Part shown: positions 9,912 to 18,428 of the stretch, in pieces
Layout: each line of letters starts with the position of its first letter
Numbering within the stretch: position 1 is the stretch's first letter
Origin: an uncultured Prevotellaceae bacterium
GTDB lineage: Bacteria > Bacteroidota > Bacteroidia > Bacteroidales > Muribaculaceae
DNA length: 36,514 nucleotides
Direction of reading: 5' to 3'
Assembly: GCA_900318205.1 (NCBI GenBank)
Contig: ONJS01000036.1
Span: 1 to 36,514 of the forward strand
Notes under the pieces: generated by a model
Databases searched by the model: none
What the model saw: only the letters and a program-made list of their open reading frames with translations
What the model was told of the DNA's origin: nothing
Program-made: the position numbers and the translations under genes

Positions 9912-11165
9912 ATGATGAAAACGACGATGACTTTAAAAACCTCTCTGGCCCTAGTGCTGATGTCAGCAATGGCCTTGGTAGCGGCAGCCCACGACAGCGA
10001 ACGTCCCGACGTGGGGTCCAACATGCTCTATGCGCCACTGGTGTATGACAACTATAAGTCAACGCCGGCCGCTTCGGCGATGGCTTCCGAGAAGGCAAAC
10101 CAACTCTATGCACTGGATGCCGGTGACGAGTGGCTGCAGGAGGCTATGGACGATGCCGCCCGTACGCGACAACTCCGTCAGCGGGTGATGATCAAGAATC
10201 CGCAGTTGGTCGCTTATAACGCTAACCGCTTGCCCGAGGCTCCGCCCGAAGGCGTCATTACCGCCGACCCGCGTCAGGGATTGCTCACAGTAGCCCCTGC
10301 CCAAGTTAGCATCGAGGAGGTAGCCCCCGAGACTCCGCCTGCACCACCGGTACACAACTGGCTGCACGTGTTCAACGCTTCGCTCCAGTTCACCCAGGCC
10401 TATATCAGTGGCAACTGGTATCAGGGTGGCGAGAACAACCTTGCCCTGCTGGGTTCCATCAACTGGAACTGTAACCTGAACCAGGATGTACACCATAATT
10501 GGTTGTTCAACAATGCCTTATCTTATAAACTGGGCGTTGCCACAACCCATGGCGACAGCATTCGCAAGTACCTCATCAACGAGGATAACTTCTTGTTTAC
10601 CTCACAGTTGGGTTACAAGGCCGTCAAGAACTGGTACTACAGTGCCATGTTGCAGTTCACGACCCAGTTCCTGAACAACTACAAGACCAACACGAGGACG
10701 ATGACCGCAGCCTTCTTGTCGCCTGCCGAGTTGAACATCGGTCTCGGTATGACTTACAACCTCAAGAAGGCCGATGACCGCATTTTCACCCTGGCCATCG
10801 CTCCCATTTCCTATAACCTGAAATATTGCCGCAACATCACCGACATCGACCCGGTGCGTTTCGGCATCGATGCGGGGCATCATAGCAAGAGCACCGTCGG
10901 TAGCAACTTCGAGGCTAAGTTGCTGTGGCGTTTCAATCCCAGTGTGATGCTCACGTCGAGGGTTTACATGTTCACCAACTATGAGTATGTACAGGGTGAC
11001 TGGGAGAACACGCTGGATTTCAACATCGGTAAGTACCTGACGACCCAGTTATACACCCACTTGCGCTTTGACCGCTCTCGTCCCCGTGATAACGACTGGA
11101 ACTACTGGCAGTTCAAGGAAATCATCAGTCTGGGCGTTATCTACCGCTTCGCTACTGTGAACTGA
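9912..11165 (+). CDS. DUF3078 outer-membrane protein
   Basis: Predicted outer-membrane beta-barrel of 417 residues. A signal peptide covers about residues 1-26 (LVLMSAMALVAAAH). A proline-rich periplasmic region follows, and the barrel-like DUF3078 part runs from about residue 149 (HNWLHVFNASLQFTQAY). It includes the ISGNWYQGGENN segment I associate with DUF3078, many alternating aromatic strands, and a C-terminal strand LGVIYRFATVN compatible with barrel assembly. The biochemical role of DUF3078 is unknown. MetMet at 9912/9915 leaves a one-codon start ambiguity. Seven bases separate it from the next gene. Confidence 0.85.
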   Translation: MMKTTMTLKTSLALVLMSAMALVAAAHDSERPDVGSNMLYAPLVYDNYKSTPAASAMASEKANQLYALDAGDEWLQEAMDDAARTRQLRQRVMIKNPQLVAYNANRLPEAPPEGVITADPRQGLLTVAPAQVSIEEVAPETPPAPPVHNWLHVFNASLQFTQAYISGNWYQGGENNLALLGSINWNCNLNQDVHHNWLFNNALSYKLGVATTHGDSIRKYLINEDNFLFTSQLGYKAVKNWYYSAMLQFTTQFLNNYKTNTRTMTAAFLSPAELNIGLGMTYNLKKADDRIFTLAIAPISYNLKYCRNITDIDPVRFGIDAGHHSKSTVGSNFEAKLLWRFNPSVMLTSRVYMFTNYEYVQGDWENTLDFNIGKYLTTQLYTHLRFDRSRPRDNDWNYWQFKEIISLGVIYRFATVN

Positions 11166-11172
11166 TTGATTG

Positions 11173-11772
11173 ATGCTGAAACGGCTGTCGCTCATATCAC
11201 TTCTCGCCTTGCTGCTGCCCATGATGGCTGTGGCGGGTAACGGTGTGCCCAAGAAGTCGGTCATCTTAGCGGGCATTGACGCCGACTCGATGCGCGTCAG
11301 GCTCGATGAGACCGACATGCAGCCCCTTGAGGGCATCTGGTACTATCCCAACGAGGAGATGACATTGGGTATCGAGCGTTTCAGGGGTTCACACAACATC
11401 GGTTACCGTATCATCCTGCTGGATTCACCCGATATCAACGTGATGCCGGGCACGGTCATTGGCTACATTGCCGCCAGCGCAGTCGATAGCAAGTATCAGC
11501 TGTGGCTCTATAGCCAGCGCGACAGGGTGACGCTCATCAAGCCGCTGGAGTGTGTGGCGACACTGAATTCGGCGGCGACGACACTCACCTTTGATCCTCC
11601 GCACTGGAAGGTCAAGGTGCGCGTCAACATCGCCCGTTTCCTGCCCACGCTGTTCCAGGGCGTGAGCATCATTCCTGAGCAGGTGAAGGAAAAGCTCCCC
11701 ATTGGTTTTCGTAAGATTTATCCCGAGCAGGGAAGAGATGGAAACTCCTTTGATCGTGTGCGTTACTTGTGA
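11173..11772 (+). CDS. Secreted protein of unknown function
   Basis: I do not recognise the family. It has 199 residues from the ATG at 11173; a TTG one codon upstream is possible but less likely. The N-terminus is a signal peptide (LSLISLLALLLPMMAVAG). The mature part has beta-rich segments and a stretch WYYPNEEMTLGIERF. It starts seven bases after the DUF3078 stop and its TGA stop overlaps the next ATG by one base, so it belongs to the same operon and is probably translationally coupled to the next gene. Confidence 0.8.
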   Translation: MLKRLSLISLLALLLPMMAVAGNGVPKKSVILAGIDADSMRVRLDETDMQPLEGIWYYPNEEMTLGIERFRGSHNIGYRIILLDSPDINVMPGTVIGYIAASAVDSKYQLWLYSQRDRVTLIKPLECVATLNSAATTLTFDPPHWKVKVRVNIARFLPTLFQGVSIIPEQVKEKLPIGFRKIYPEQGRDGNSFDRVRYL

Positions 11773-12290
11773 TGAAGTTAAAGAATAAACATATTTTAAA
11801 ACTTCCGCCCCTGGTGTTGCTGATGCTCATCGTCTTGTGTATCAGTGCATTGGATATGGATGCAAGAATACGCACTACGCGCAAGAACCTGCGCTCGACC
11901 GAGGTGCCCGTTGTGGCGCTTGAAGCCGATGATGCCCTCTTGCCCGACAGTCTTGCCCAACTCGATCCCAACGCTGTAACGCTTAAGGGATTCAGCAAGC
12001 GGGCCAGCGAGAGCAAGGAGTCTTTCTTTATCACCAACAATACGGGTCACCGCATGAGTGCCGTCAGGCTGCTGCTGCGTTATACCTCCATGAGTGGCGA
12101 GATGCTCACACAACGCACGGTCAACGTGCCCGTTAACCTCAAGCCTGGAGAAACCAAGCTGGTAAGCATCAAGTCTTTTGACGTACAGCGCCTATTCTAC
12201 TATTACGCTGGTCCACAGCCTCGCAAGCAGGCGACACCTTTCAAGGTGGCTTATCGCTTGACGGGCTATGACATCCCGGTCGGCAACTGA
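11772..12290 (+). CDS. Membrane-anchored or secreted protein of unknown function
   Basis: It has 172 residues, starting at an ATG that overlaps the preceding TGA (a GTG one codon upstream is an alternative). The N-terminus is basic then hydrophobic (PPLVLLMLIVLCISALDM), either a signal peptide or an anchor. The region SKESFFITNNTGHRMSAVRL followed by VPVNLKPGETKLVSI resembles an immunoglobulin-like beta-sandwich. No catalytic motif is seen. It ends the cluster that includes the DUF3078 protein. Confidence 0.78.
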   Translation: MKLKNKHILKLPPLVLLMLIVLCISALDMDARIRTTRKNLRSTEVPVVALEADDALLPDSLAQLDPNAVTLKGFSKRASESKESFFITNNTGHRMSAVRLLLRYTSMSGEMLTQRTVNVPVNLKPGETKLVSIKSFDVQRLFYYYAGPQPRKQATPFKVAYRLTGYDIPVGN

Positions 12291-12338
12291 AAATAACGAC
12301 AATACATTATATATATAATAACCAATCAAAAAAGAAAA

Positions 12339-14039
12339 ATGAAACACTTATCAATTAAACTGTTATCGGCTGCTCTGCTGGCTCTCGCTGGCTGGACTGC
12401 TGCCGATGCCTGCACCAACCTGCTGGTGGGCAAGAACGCCAGTGTAGATGGCTCAACGATCATTACCTATGCCGCTGATAGCCACACGCTGTTCGGTGAC
12501 TTGCAGTATCTGCCTGCTGCCGATCATCCCAAGGGTGCCATGCGCAAGATTGTGGATTGGGACAGCGGTAAGCCGTTGGGTTCCATTCCCGAGGTTGCTC
12601 ACACCTATGCAGTTGTGGGCAACATGAATGAGCACCAGGTGACCATCGCCGAGAGTACTTGGGGTGGACGTGAGGAACTGTGGGATACCACAGGCAATTC
12701 AATCATCGATTACGGTAGCCTGATGTACATCGCCCTGCAGCGTTCCAAGACTGCCCGTGAGGCCATCAAGTGGATGACCGAGCTGGTAGCTAAGTACGGC
12801 TATGCCAGTGAGGGTGAGTCCTTCTCGATTGGTGACCCCAACGAGATCTGGATCATGGATATGATCGGCAAGGGTCCTGGTGAGATTGGCGCTGTTTGGG
12901 TAGCCATCCGCATTCCTGACGACTGCATCGCCGGCCATGCCAACAATCCCCGCATCTGGAAGTTCAACATGAAGGACAAGAAGAACGTCATGTACAGCAA
13001 GGACGTCATCTCCTTTGCCAAGAAGAAAGGTCTCTACAGCGGCAAGGATGAGGACTTCGCCTTTGCTCCTGTTTATCAGAAGTTTGATGCTGGTGCACTG
13101 CGTGGCTGTGATGCCCGCGTGTGGAGCTACTTCAACCGTTTCCACAAGGGTATGGACGCCTATCTGCCCTTCATCTACGGTAAGACAAATGCCGATGCCG
13201 ACATTATGCCCCTTTACGTCAAGCCCGACCGCAAGGTCAGCGTTCGTGACATGCAGAATATGATGCGTGACCACTTCGAGGGAACCCCCTTTGACATGAC
13301 CGTGGATCCCGGTGCAACGACCGCCTATGGCGTGCCTTACCGCTGGCGTCCCATGGACTTTGAGGTGGATGGTGTGAAGTACAGCCAGGAGCGTGCCATC
13401 GCTACCCAGCAGACCGGTTGGGTATTTACCGCTCAGATGCGTTCTTGGATGCCCGATGAGGTGGGCGGATGCTTCTGGTTCGGCGTCGATGATGCCAACA
13501 CTTCCGTCTTCGTGCCCATGTACTGCTGCATCACCCAGGTGCCCGAGAGCTATCGTCAGGGCAAGGCCGATATGTACACCCTTGACTGGGACTGCGCTTT
13601 CTGGGTAAACAACTGGGTGGCCAACCAGGCCTATCACCGCTACTCACAGATGATTGGCGACATCCGCAAGGTGCAGGGTGCCATCGAGGATGGTTTTGCC
13701 AAGAACCAGTCAGTCATCGAGGCACAGGCAACGTCATTGCTCACTACCGACCGTGCTGCTGCCGTGCGCCTGCTGACCAACTACTCGGTTAACGCTGGCC
13801 AGGATGCAACCGCTCGTTACAAGAAGCTGGGTGAGTACCTGTTCGTGAAATATCTCGACGGTAATATCAAGAAGGAGAAGGACGGCAAGTTCCTGCGCAA
13901 TGATCACGGCACACCCTCTTCACCCACCTTTGCCGGTTATACCCAGGAGTATTACGACATGCTCATCAAGGGTCCCAATGGTGGTGACCGTCTCAAAGTT
14001 GAGGAACCCGTTTGGTTGGATCCCAAGGACAAGAACTAA
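12339..14039 (+). CDS. C69 family dipeptidase
   Basis: Secreted or periplasmic N-terminal-nucleophile peptidase of the C69 family (PepD-like), which cleaves dipeptides. A signal peptide covers about residues 1-24, and Cys25 in ADACTNLLVGKNAS would become the N-terminal nucleophile after cleavage. The family segments SVDGSTIITYAADSH, ESTWGG and FSIGDPNEIWIMD are present. At 566 residues it has the length of Bacteroidales members. The 5' gap is short and A+T-rich with a TATATATA run and no consensus promoter. A strong terminator follows at 14076, so the transcript probably ends there. Confidence 0.92.
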   Translation: MKHLSIKLLSAALLALAGWTAADACTNLLVGKNASVDGSTIITYAADSHTLFGDLQYLPAADHPKGAMRKIVDWDSGKPLGSIPEVAHTYAVVGNMNEHQVTIAESTWGGREELWDTTGNSIIDYGSLMYIALQRSKTAREAIKWMTELVAKYGYASEGESFSIGDPNEIWIMDMIGKGPGEIGAVWVAIRIPDDCIAGHANNPRIWKFNMKDKKNVMYSKDVISFAKKKGLYSGKDEDFAFAPVYQKFDAGALRGCDARVWSYFNRFHKGMDAYLPFIYGKTNADADIMPLYVKPDRKVSVRDMQNMMRDHFEGTPFDMTVDPGATTAYGVPYRWRPMDFEVDGVKYSQERAIATQQTGWVFTAQMRSWMPDEVGGCFWFGVDDANTSVFVPMYCCITQVPESYRQGKADMYTLDWDCAFWVNNWVANQAYHRYSQMIGDIRKVQGAIEDGFAKNQSVIEAQATSLLTTDRAAAVRLLTNYSVNAGQDATARYKKLGEYLFVKYLDGNIKKEKDGKFLRNDHGTPSSPTFAGYTQEYYDMLIKGPNGGDRLKVEEPVWLDPKDKN

Positions 14040-14075
14040 TAAGCAGTAGCTCACTTTTCGAGTAAAAATCAAAAA

Positions 14076-14108
14076 GCCGCATCGATATCACATCGGTGCG
14101 GCATTTTA
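14076..14108 (+). terminator. Rho-independent terminator after the C69 dipeptidase gene
   Basis: GCCGCATCGAT and ATCGGTGCGGC form an 11-bp stem (one G-U) around ATCAC, preceded by an A-run and followed by ATTTTAT. Confidence 0.9.
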
Positions 14109-14344
14109 TCTGTCTTGTTTACTTGTTGAATCAACTAATAACTAATTCACTTTATCACGATGCAAAATTACTGCTGCCTCCTGGGATGTACAATCGCCAC
14201 ATTTAGCCATATTGGTCAATTTTCATCATCATTTTGGGGGATTTTCAGGGAAATAACGTCAAATTTTTTGACGAAAAACATCTTTTTGGGCCTTTTGTAA
14301 GCATTTTTCTCTTTTTTTGCTTGTTTGGTTTTTTGTCTATATTG
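14109..14344. other. A+T-rich gap before the TraB/GumN pair
   Basis: This is most of the 338-bp interval after the dipeptidase gene. I see T-rich tracts towards the end and no coding region, RNA gene or repeat array. Confidence 0.6.
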
Positions 14345-14352
14345 TATTTTTG
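14320..14352 (+). promoter_or_regulatory. Probable promoter for the TraB/GumN pair
   Basis: TATTTTTG at 14345-14352 matches TAnnTTTG. CTTG at 14320-14323 is 21 bp upstream, a three-of-four match. The gene starts 25-31 bp downstream. Confidence 0.6.
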
Positions 14353-14377
14353 TGAGCAAGTAATAACTTAAATAATA

Positions 14378-15268
14378 ATGATTATGAAAAGATTCTCTTT
14401 ATTTCTTGCCGTAATGATGCTCGCCTTGGCATCACAGGCACAGCTCTTGTGGAAAGTAAGCGGTAACGGATTGGCTCGTCCCAGCTACATCATGGGTACT
14501 TATCATTTTGCTCCGGCAACGATGATGGAAAAGATTCCGGGTATGAATCAGGCCCTGGAGGGATGTGACGTCGTCGTGGGTGAGATTGACAAAGAGGAAA
14601 TGACAAACCAGGAAACCCAGATGAAAATGAGTATGGCCATGATGGCTCCTGCCGACAGCACACTGGACAAACTGTTCACTCCCGAGGAATATGCAGTTGT
14701 TGAGAAGGTCTTTGACAAGTACTTTGGCAATATGGGTGTAAAACTCAGCCAGATGAATATGCTCAAGCCCAGTGCCATCAGTGTGCAGATGCAGGCACTG
14801 CAGGCCGTGAAATATTTCCCCAATATGGCTGAAACCGAGTTGATTGACATGGCGGTACAGACACGCGCCAATGAGATGGGCCGTCCGTCAATTGGCCTTG
14901 AAACTGTCGAAGAACAGGTGGCGTTGCTCTTCAATACTCCGTTGAAGGAGCAGGCCGAAGACTTGCTGGAAGCCTGCCAAAAGGACGAACTCTTTGTCGT
15001 GCAATCCTCAGCGCTTGTCGAAGCCTATATGGCTCAGGACCTTGCCAAGATTGAAGAGGTAATGACTGATCCTGAACTCGGTGGAGATGATGCCGAGGCA
15101 ATGGATGCTCTCATCTATGACCGCAACCGTGACTGGGCAGTGAAACTCGACAAGATGATGCCCGAGCGTGCTGCATTGGTGTGTGTGGGTGCCGGCCACC
15201 TGCCTGGCGACCAGGGCTTGCTGCAGTTGCTGCGCGACCGTGGTTACACCGTCGAGCCGATGCAATGA
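14378..15268 (+). CDS. TraB/GumN family protein, copy 1
   Basis: Secreted or membrane-associated protein of the TraB/GumN family, thought to be related to a metalloprotease-like fold, but with no established activity in Bacteroidales. A signal peptide is followed by the family opening LLWKVSGNGLARPSYIMGTY with its His in YHFA. The second hallmark GAGHLPGDQG lies near the C-terminus. Between them is an acidic helical region. Starts at 14378 and 14384 are both possible (M-I-M-K); the second gives the better signal peptide. A diverged copy starts 33 bp downstream in the same direction. Confidence 0.88.
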   Translation: MIMKRFSLFLAVMMLALASQAQLLWKVSGNGLARPSYIMGTYHFAPATMMEKIPGMNQALEGCDVVVGEIDKEEMTNQETQMKMSMAMMAPADSTLDKLFTPEEYAVVEKVFDKYFGNMGVKLSQMNMLKPSAISVQMQALQAVKYFPNMAETELIDMAVQTRANEMGRPSIGLETVEEQVALLFNTPLKEQAEDLLEACQKDELFVVQSSALVEAYMAQDLAKIEEVMTDPELGGDDAEAMDALIYDRNRDWAVKLDKMMPERAALVCVGAGHLPGDQGLLQLLRDRGYTVEPMQ

Positions 15269-15301
15269 CTTTGAGGATGAAATGATTTAATGATTTGAGA
15301 T

Positions 15302-16240
15302 ATGAGAAGGTCGTTCTTATTTGCTGTTCTGACACTGATTGCGTTATCTTCTTCGGCACAGTTGCTGTGGAAGGTTTCAGGCAACGGATTGGAGAAACCC
15401 AGTTATGTTTTGGGTACTTTTCATCTTGCGTCCGAGTCAATGATAGATAAGATTCCGGGCATGGAACAAGCCTTAGAGCATTGTGACATCGTTGTGGGAG
15501 AGATTGATAATGAAGAGTTGATGAGTCAAGAGTACATGGCAGCTATGACTCAAATCATGGTCGCGCCGCCCGATAGCACACTCGACAAGGTACTCACTGA
15601 TGAGGAGTATGCGCTTGTAGAACAGGAGTTCAATAAATGTTTCGGCGACATGGGTATGAAGCTGCAACAGTATAATAAGTTCAAGCCAAACGGCGTCAGA
15701 GCCCTGATAATGGCGGTGAAGATGATGAAAGATGCGCCGGATTTCCAAGAGTTCCAAGAGTTAATAGATATAGTAGATATGCAAGCTCTTAGTGCCGCAA
15801 ATGGCAGTGGCATGGATAGGGCTGTACAAAAACGCGCCAAAGAAATGGGACGTCAGTCGGTCGCTCTGGAAACCATCGAGGAACAGCTCATGTTGTTTAA
15901 TATTCCCATTGCCAAGCAGGTCAAAGGTCTGTTGGATGCTTGTAATAATCCCGATCTCACCAAGGTTCAATTTACTCAGTTTATGACAATTCTCAAGGCC
16001 TATATGGCTCAGGATCTCTCAAAGGTTTATTCAATCATGACTGATCCTGAAATTGTTGACGCTGGGGCAATAGGTATGCTCCGTGTCAATGAACGCAATC
16101 TCAATTGGATCGAGAAGCTTGTCAAGATGATTCCCGAGCATTCTTGTCTCGTCTATGTTGGTGCCGCCCACCTGCCTGGCGAGCTAGGAGTGCTGCAGTT
16201 GCTTCGCGACCGCGGCTACACCGTCGAGCCCATGCAGTAA
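15302..16240 (+). CDS. TraB/GumN family protein, copy 2
   Basis: A tandem paralogue of the preceding gene, with signal peptide, LLWKVSGNGLEKPSYVLGTF opening and GAAHLPGELG ending. The last residues LLRDRGYTVEPMQ are identical in both, while the middle has diverged and copy 2 carries about 16 extra residues near position 160 (around MQALSAANGSG). The middle of copy 2 is visibly richer in A+T. The pattern suggests an older duplication whose ends stay similar by selection or gene conversion. The two probably share a transcript that ends at the terminator at 16269. Confidence 0.88.
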   Translation: MRRSFLFAVLTLIALSSSAQLLWKVSGNGLEKPSYVLGTFHLASESMIDKIPGMEQALEHCDIVVGEIDNEELMSQEYMAAMTQIMVAPPDSTLDKVLTDEEYALVEQEFNKCFGDMGMKLQQYNKFKPNGVRALIMAVKMMKDAPDFQEFQELIDIVDMQALSAANGSGMDRAVQKRAKEMGRQSVALETIEEQLMLFNIPIAKQVKGLLDACNNPDLTKVQFTQFMTILKAYMAQDLSKVYSIMTDPEIVDAGAIGMLRVNERNLNWIEKLVKMIPEHSCLVYVGAAHLPGELGVLQLLRDRGYTVEPMQ

Positions 16241-16268
16241 CAACTGCATGATACACGATAGATAAAAG

Positions 16269-16305
16269 CAATAAGCGTGATAAATTTTATTGCGCTTATT
16301 GTTTT
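16269..16305 (+). terminator. Rho-independent terminator after the TraB/GumN pair
   Basis: CAATAAGCG and CGCTTATTG form a perfect 9-bp stem whose inner ATAAA/TTTAT can extend it. TTTT follows directly. Confidence 0.85.
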
Positions 16306-16369
16306 CCTAATAATAATTGATGCGTTGTCACCTGGTGAGATAGTTTTTCAGGAATAGTTTTTGTCACTT

Positions 16370-16401
16370 GTTGTGTAGATGACAAAAATGCATTATCTTT
16401 G
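16370..16401 (+). promoter_or_regulatory. Promoter for the gldE-like gene
   Basis: TATCTTTG at 16394-16401 is a full match to the -7 element. GTTG at 16370-16373, 20 bp upstream, is a three-of-four -33 element. It lies 29 bp before the TTG start, supporting that unusual start. Confidence 0.7.
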
Positions 16402-16430
16402 CCCCATTATTCAACAATACTACATTTATT

Positions 16431-17765
16431 TTGGACCCTGACCCGTTATCGTGCCTGTTATCGGTACTTTGCACAGCGAGCGGAAATCCGCTTGTTACTT
16501 TCAACGCTCCCACTGCGGGTAGCATCATCGCCATCATAGTCGCCGTCCTGGGACTTTTCCTGTCGGCTTTCAACTCGGGCAGCGAAATCGCCTATTTCTC
16601 GTTGCGCCCCGAGGATATCGACGACATCGAGGACACACACCGCCGCGAGCGTGTGAAGGAGCTGCTCGGCATTCCCGAGAAGCTGCTTGCCACCATCCTG
16701 GTGGGCAACAATCTGGTCAACATCATGATTGCCATTGTGTTGAACTTTGCGATGAACCAGATTTTCAATTTCCACAGCACAGTGCTCAATTTCATCGTCC
16801 AGACGGTTATCCTGACCTTCCTGATTCTCCTCTTCGGTGAGGTGATTCCCAAGTTATACGCTACCAATTTCAATACTAAGTTTGCCGCAGTGGCTTCGGG
16901 TCCGCTCAAGGCTGCTGTCAAGCTGTTTTCACCGTTGACGGCATTGCTGGTTCGCAGTACAAGCCTGGTCAACAAGGTCGTGCCCACGCAGACCGAGGAA
17001 CTCTCGGTCGATGACCTCACGCGTGCCTTGGAAGTGAGCGAGGTGAAAAACCCCGATGAGAAGGAACTGCTCGAGGGTATTCTCTCGTTTGGCGACAAGA
17101 CGGTGAGCGACATCATGCGGCCGCGCGTCGATGTGGTGGACATTGACCAGGACGACACCTTCAACGAGGTGGTGCACAAGGTCATCGAGACAGGTTATTC
17201 GCGCATGCCGGTCTATGAAGAGACCCCTGACAATATCAAGGGCATCCTTTATGCCAAGGATTTGCTGCCTTACATCGGCAACCGCGACAACTCCTTCAAG
17301 TGGCAGAAGCTGATGCGTCCTGCCTATTTCGTCCCCGAGACCCGTATGCTCAACGACTTGCTGGAAGATTTCCGCCGCAAGAAGATGCACATGGCCATCA
17401 TTGTTGATGAGTACGGTTGTACCCAGGGTATCGCCACGCTCGAGGACGTTCTTGAGGAAATCGTGGGCGAAATCAACGATGAGTATGATACCGAGGAGAA
17501 ATTCTATAACCGTATCAATAAGAACACATGGATGTTTGACGGCAAGACGCTCTTGAGTGACTTTGCCCGCGTGCTCGACATCGACGAGGAAGAACTGGGC
17601 GAGCACGGTGAGGAGGCCGAGACCATTGCCGGACTGTTGCTCGACATCAAGGGAGACTTCCTGCAAGAGAAAGAGGTCATCAAGTATGACCGCTTCACCT
17701 TTACCGTCATCAAAGTCATCAAGCATCGCATCGCCAAGGTCAAAGTCACCGTCAATGAGGAGTAG
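16431..17765 (+). CDS. gldE: GldE-like CNNM/CorC-family membrane protein
   Basis: Inner-membrane protein with a CNNM-type transmembrane (DUF21) domain at about residues 25-190, a CBS pair at about 220-340 (IMRPRVDVVDID, YSRMPVYEE, MAIIVDEYGCTQGI) and a CorC_HlyC domain from about 357. This is the architecture of GldE, named for gliding motility in flavobacteria but kept in many non-gliding Bacteroidales. No other gld gene is present, so a general role (ion transport or envelope maintenance) is likelier. There is no in-frame ATG before residue 90. I chose TTG at 16431 because it gives the MDPDPL opening and sits 29 bp from a good promoter. The name gldE rests on architecture and is less certain than the family. 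Confidence 0.85.
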   Translation: MDPDPLSCLLSVLCTASGNPLVTFNAPTAGSIIAIIVAVLGLFLSAFNSGSEIAYFSLRPEDIDDIEDTHRRERVKELLGIPEKLLATILVGNNLVNIMIAIVLNFAMNQIFNFHSTVLNFIVQTVILTFLILLFGEVIPKLYATNFNTKFAAVASGPLKAAVKLFSPLTALLVRSTSLVNKVVPTQTEELSVDDLTRALEVSEVKNPDEKELLEGILSFGDKTVSDIMRPRVDVVDIDQDDTFNEVVHKVIETGYSRMPVYEETPDNIKGILYAKDLLPYIGNRDNSFKWQKLMRPAYFVPETRMLNDLLEDFRRKKMHMAIIVDEYGCTQGIATLEDVLEEIVGEINDEYDTEEKFYNRINKNTWMFDGKTLLSDFARVLDIDEEELGEHGEEAETIAGLLLDIKGDFLQEKEVIKYDRFTFTVIKVIKHRIAKVKVTVNEE

Positions 17766-17789
17766 GACCTTTAGTCGGCATCCACGTCT

Positions 17790-17809
17790 CTAAACACTAA
17801 ACTCTAAAC
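17790..17809. repeat. 7-bp array CTAAACN, three copies
   Basis: CTAAAC occurs at 17790, 17797 and 17804, an exact 7-bp period. On the other strand it reads TTTAGNN, related to the array at 3080. It begins 25 bp after the gldE stop and runs straight into a hairpin. Confidence 0.8.
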
Positions 17810-17830
17810 TGCGCTGCGTTACGCAGCGCA
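17810..17830. terminator. GC-rich hairpin, possible terminator after gldE
   Basis: TGCGCTGCG, TTA, CGCAGCGCA is a perfect 9-bp stem. No T-run follows, so termination is uncertain. It may be part of the adjoining repeat element. Confidence 0.5.
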
Positions 17831-17888
17831 TCTTGGCACGCAATTTGCTGTAATAGGGTGCAGTATTGACTATTAATCATGACTCAGG

Positions 17889-18329
17889 ATGGCTATCAAC
17901 AACATCAATCTCGATGATTACGCCCAGTACTTCAACGACAGCAAGTTGTGGAAGAAGCTGAAAAAGGTGGCTCAAAAAGCAGGCCGCAAGGCGGTCTATT
18001 ACGTCCTCGTGCTCTACTATGTGGCACGTGACCCTGCCGTGCCGTCGAGTTTGAAACTCAAGATATTGGGTGCATTGGGCTACTTTATCCTGCCACTGGA
18101 CTTCATTCCCGATGCCCTTCTGGGCCTCGGTTTCACCGATGATCTTGCTGCCCTGGCATGGGCCTTGTTCAAGATCAAGAAGTTCATCACCCCCGAGATA
18201 GAGCGCAAAGCCCGCGAGCGCCTACGCGAGTGGTTCGGTCCCGAGGAAGGCGAGGAGATGGAACTCACAATCCCGCACATCAACCCCAACGACCCGCGCA
18301 TCATCGACGTCGAGGCCGAGGAATTCTAA
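17889..18329 (+). CDS. YkvA family (DUF1232) membrane protein
   Basis: A 146-residue protein with the DUF1232 core at about residues 40-95: a hydrophobic helix (YYVLVLYYVARDP), then the diagnostic ILPLDFIPDALLGLGFTDDL segment. The family is small membrane-associated proteins without a defined function. The C-terminal third is acidic and soluble. The start at 17889 follows an out-of-frame ATG at 17879. It is convergent with the next gene, and a CTATAG array lies between them. Confidence 0.88.
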   Translation: MAINNINLDDYAQYFNDSKLWKKLKKVAQKAGRKAVYYVLVLYYVARDPAVPSSLKLKILGALGYFILPLDFIPDALLGLGFTDDLAALAWALFKIKKFITPEIERKARERLREWFGPEEGEEMELTIPHINPNDPRIIDVEAEEF

Positions 18330-18336
18330 AAAATGA

Positions 18337-18363
18337 GGCTATAGAGGACATTCCCCTATAGCC
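18337..18363. terminator. GGCTATAG hairpin, possible bidirectional terminator
   Basis: GGCTATAG at 18337-18344 pairs perfectly with CTATAGCC at 18356-18363. It lies between two convergent genes, and its arms contain the CTATAG word repeated downstream. Confidence 0.55.
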
Positions 18364-18373
18364 TTTATAATTT

Positions 18374-18417
18374 CTATAGTCATTCTATAGTCACTATAGT
18401 CACTATAGTAACTATAA
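18374..18417. repeat. CTATAG short-word array, 9-bp period
   Basis: CTATAG occurs at 18374, 18385, 18394 and 18403, followed by a CTATAA at 18412. The word TCA or TAA fills the gaps. Two more CTATAG words lie in the hairpin at 18337-18363. It occupies the gap between convergent genes. Confidence 0.85.
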
Positions 18418-18428
18418 TAACTACAGCA

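Noticed and set aside
12699-13637. A 312-codon minus-strand frame opposite the C69 dipeptidase
   Set aside because: The dipeptidase motifs are on the plus strand; the antisense product is unstructured Val/Gly/His-rich sequence typical of shadow frames.
16431-17765. A gliding-motility locus because of the GldE-like gene
   Set aside because: No other gld, spr or type IX secretion gene is in the window, and GldE-like proteins occur in non-gliding Bacteroidales.
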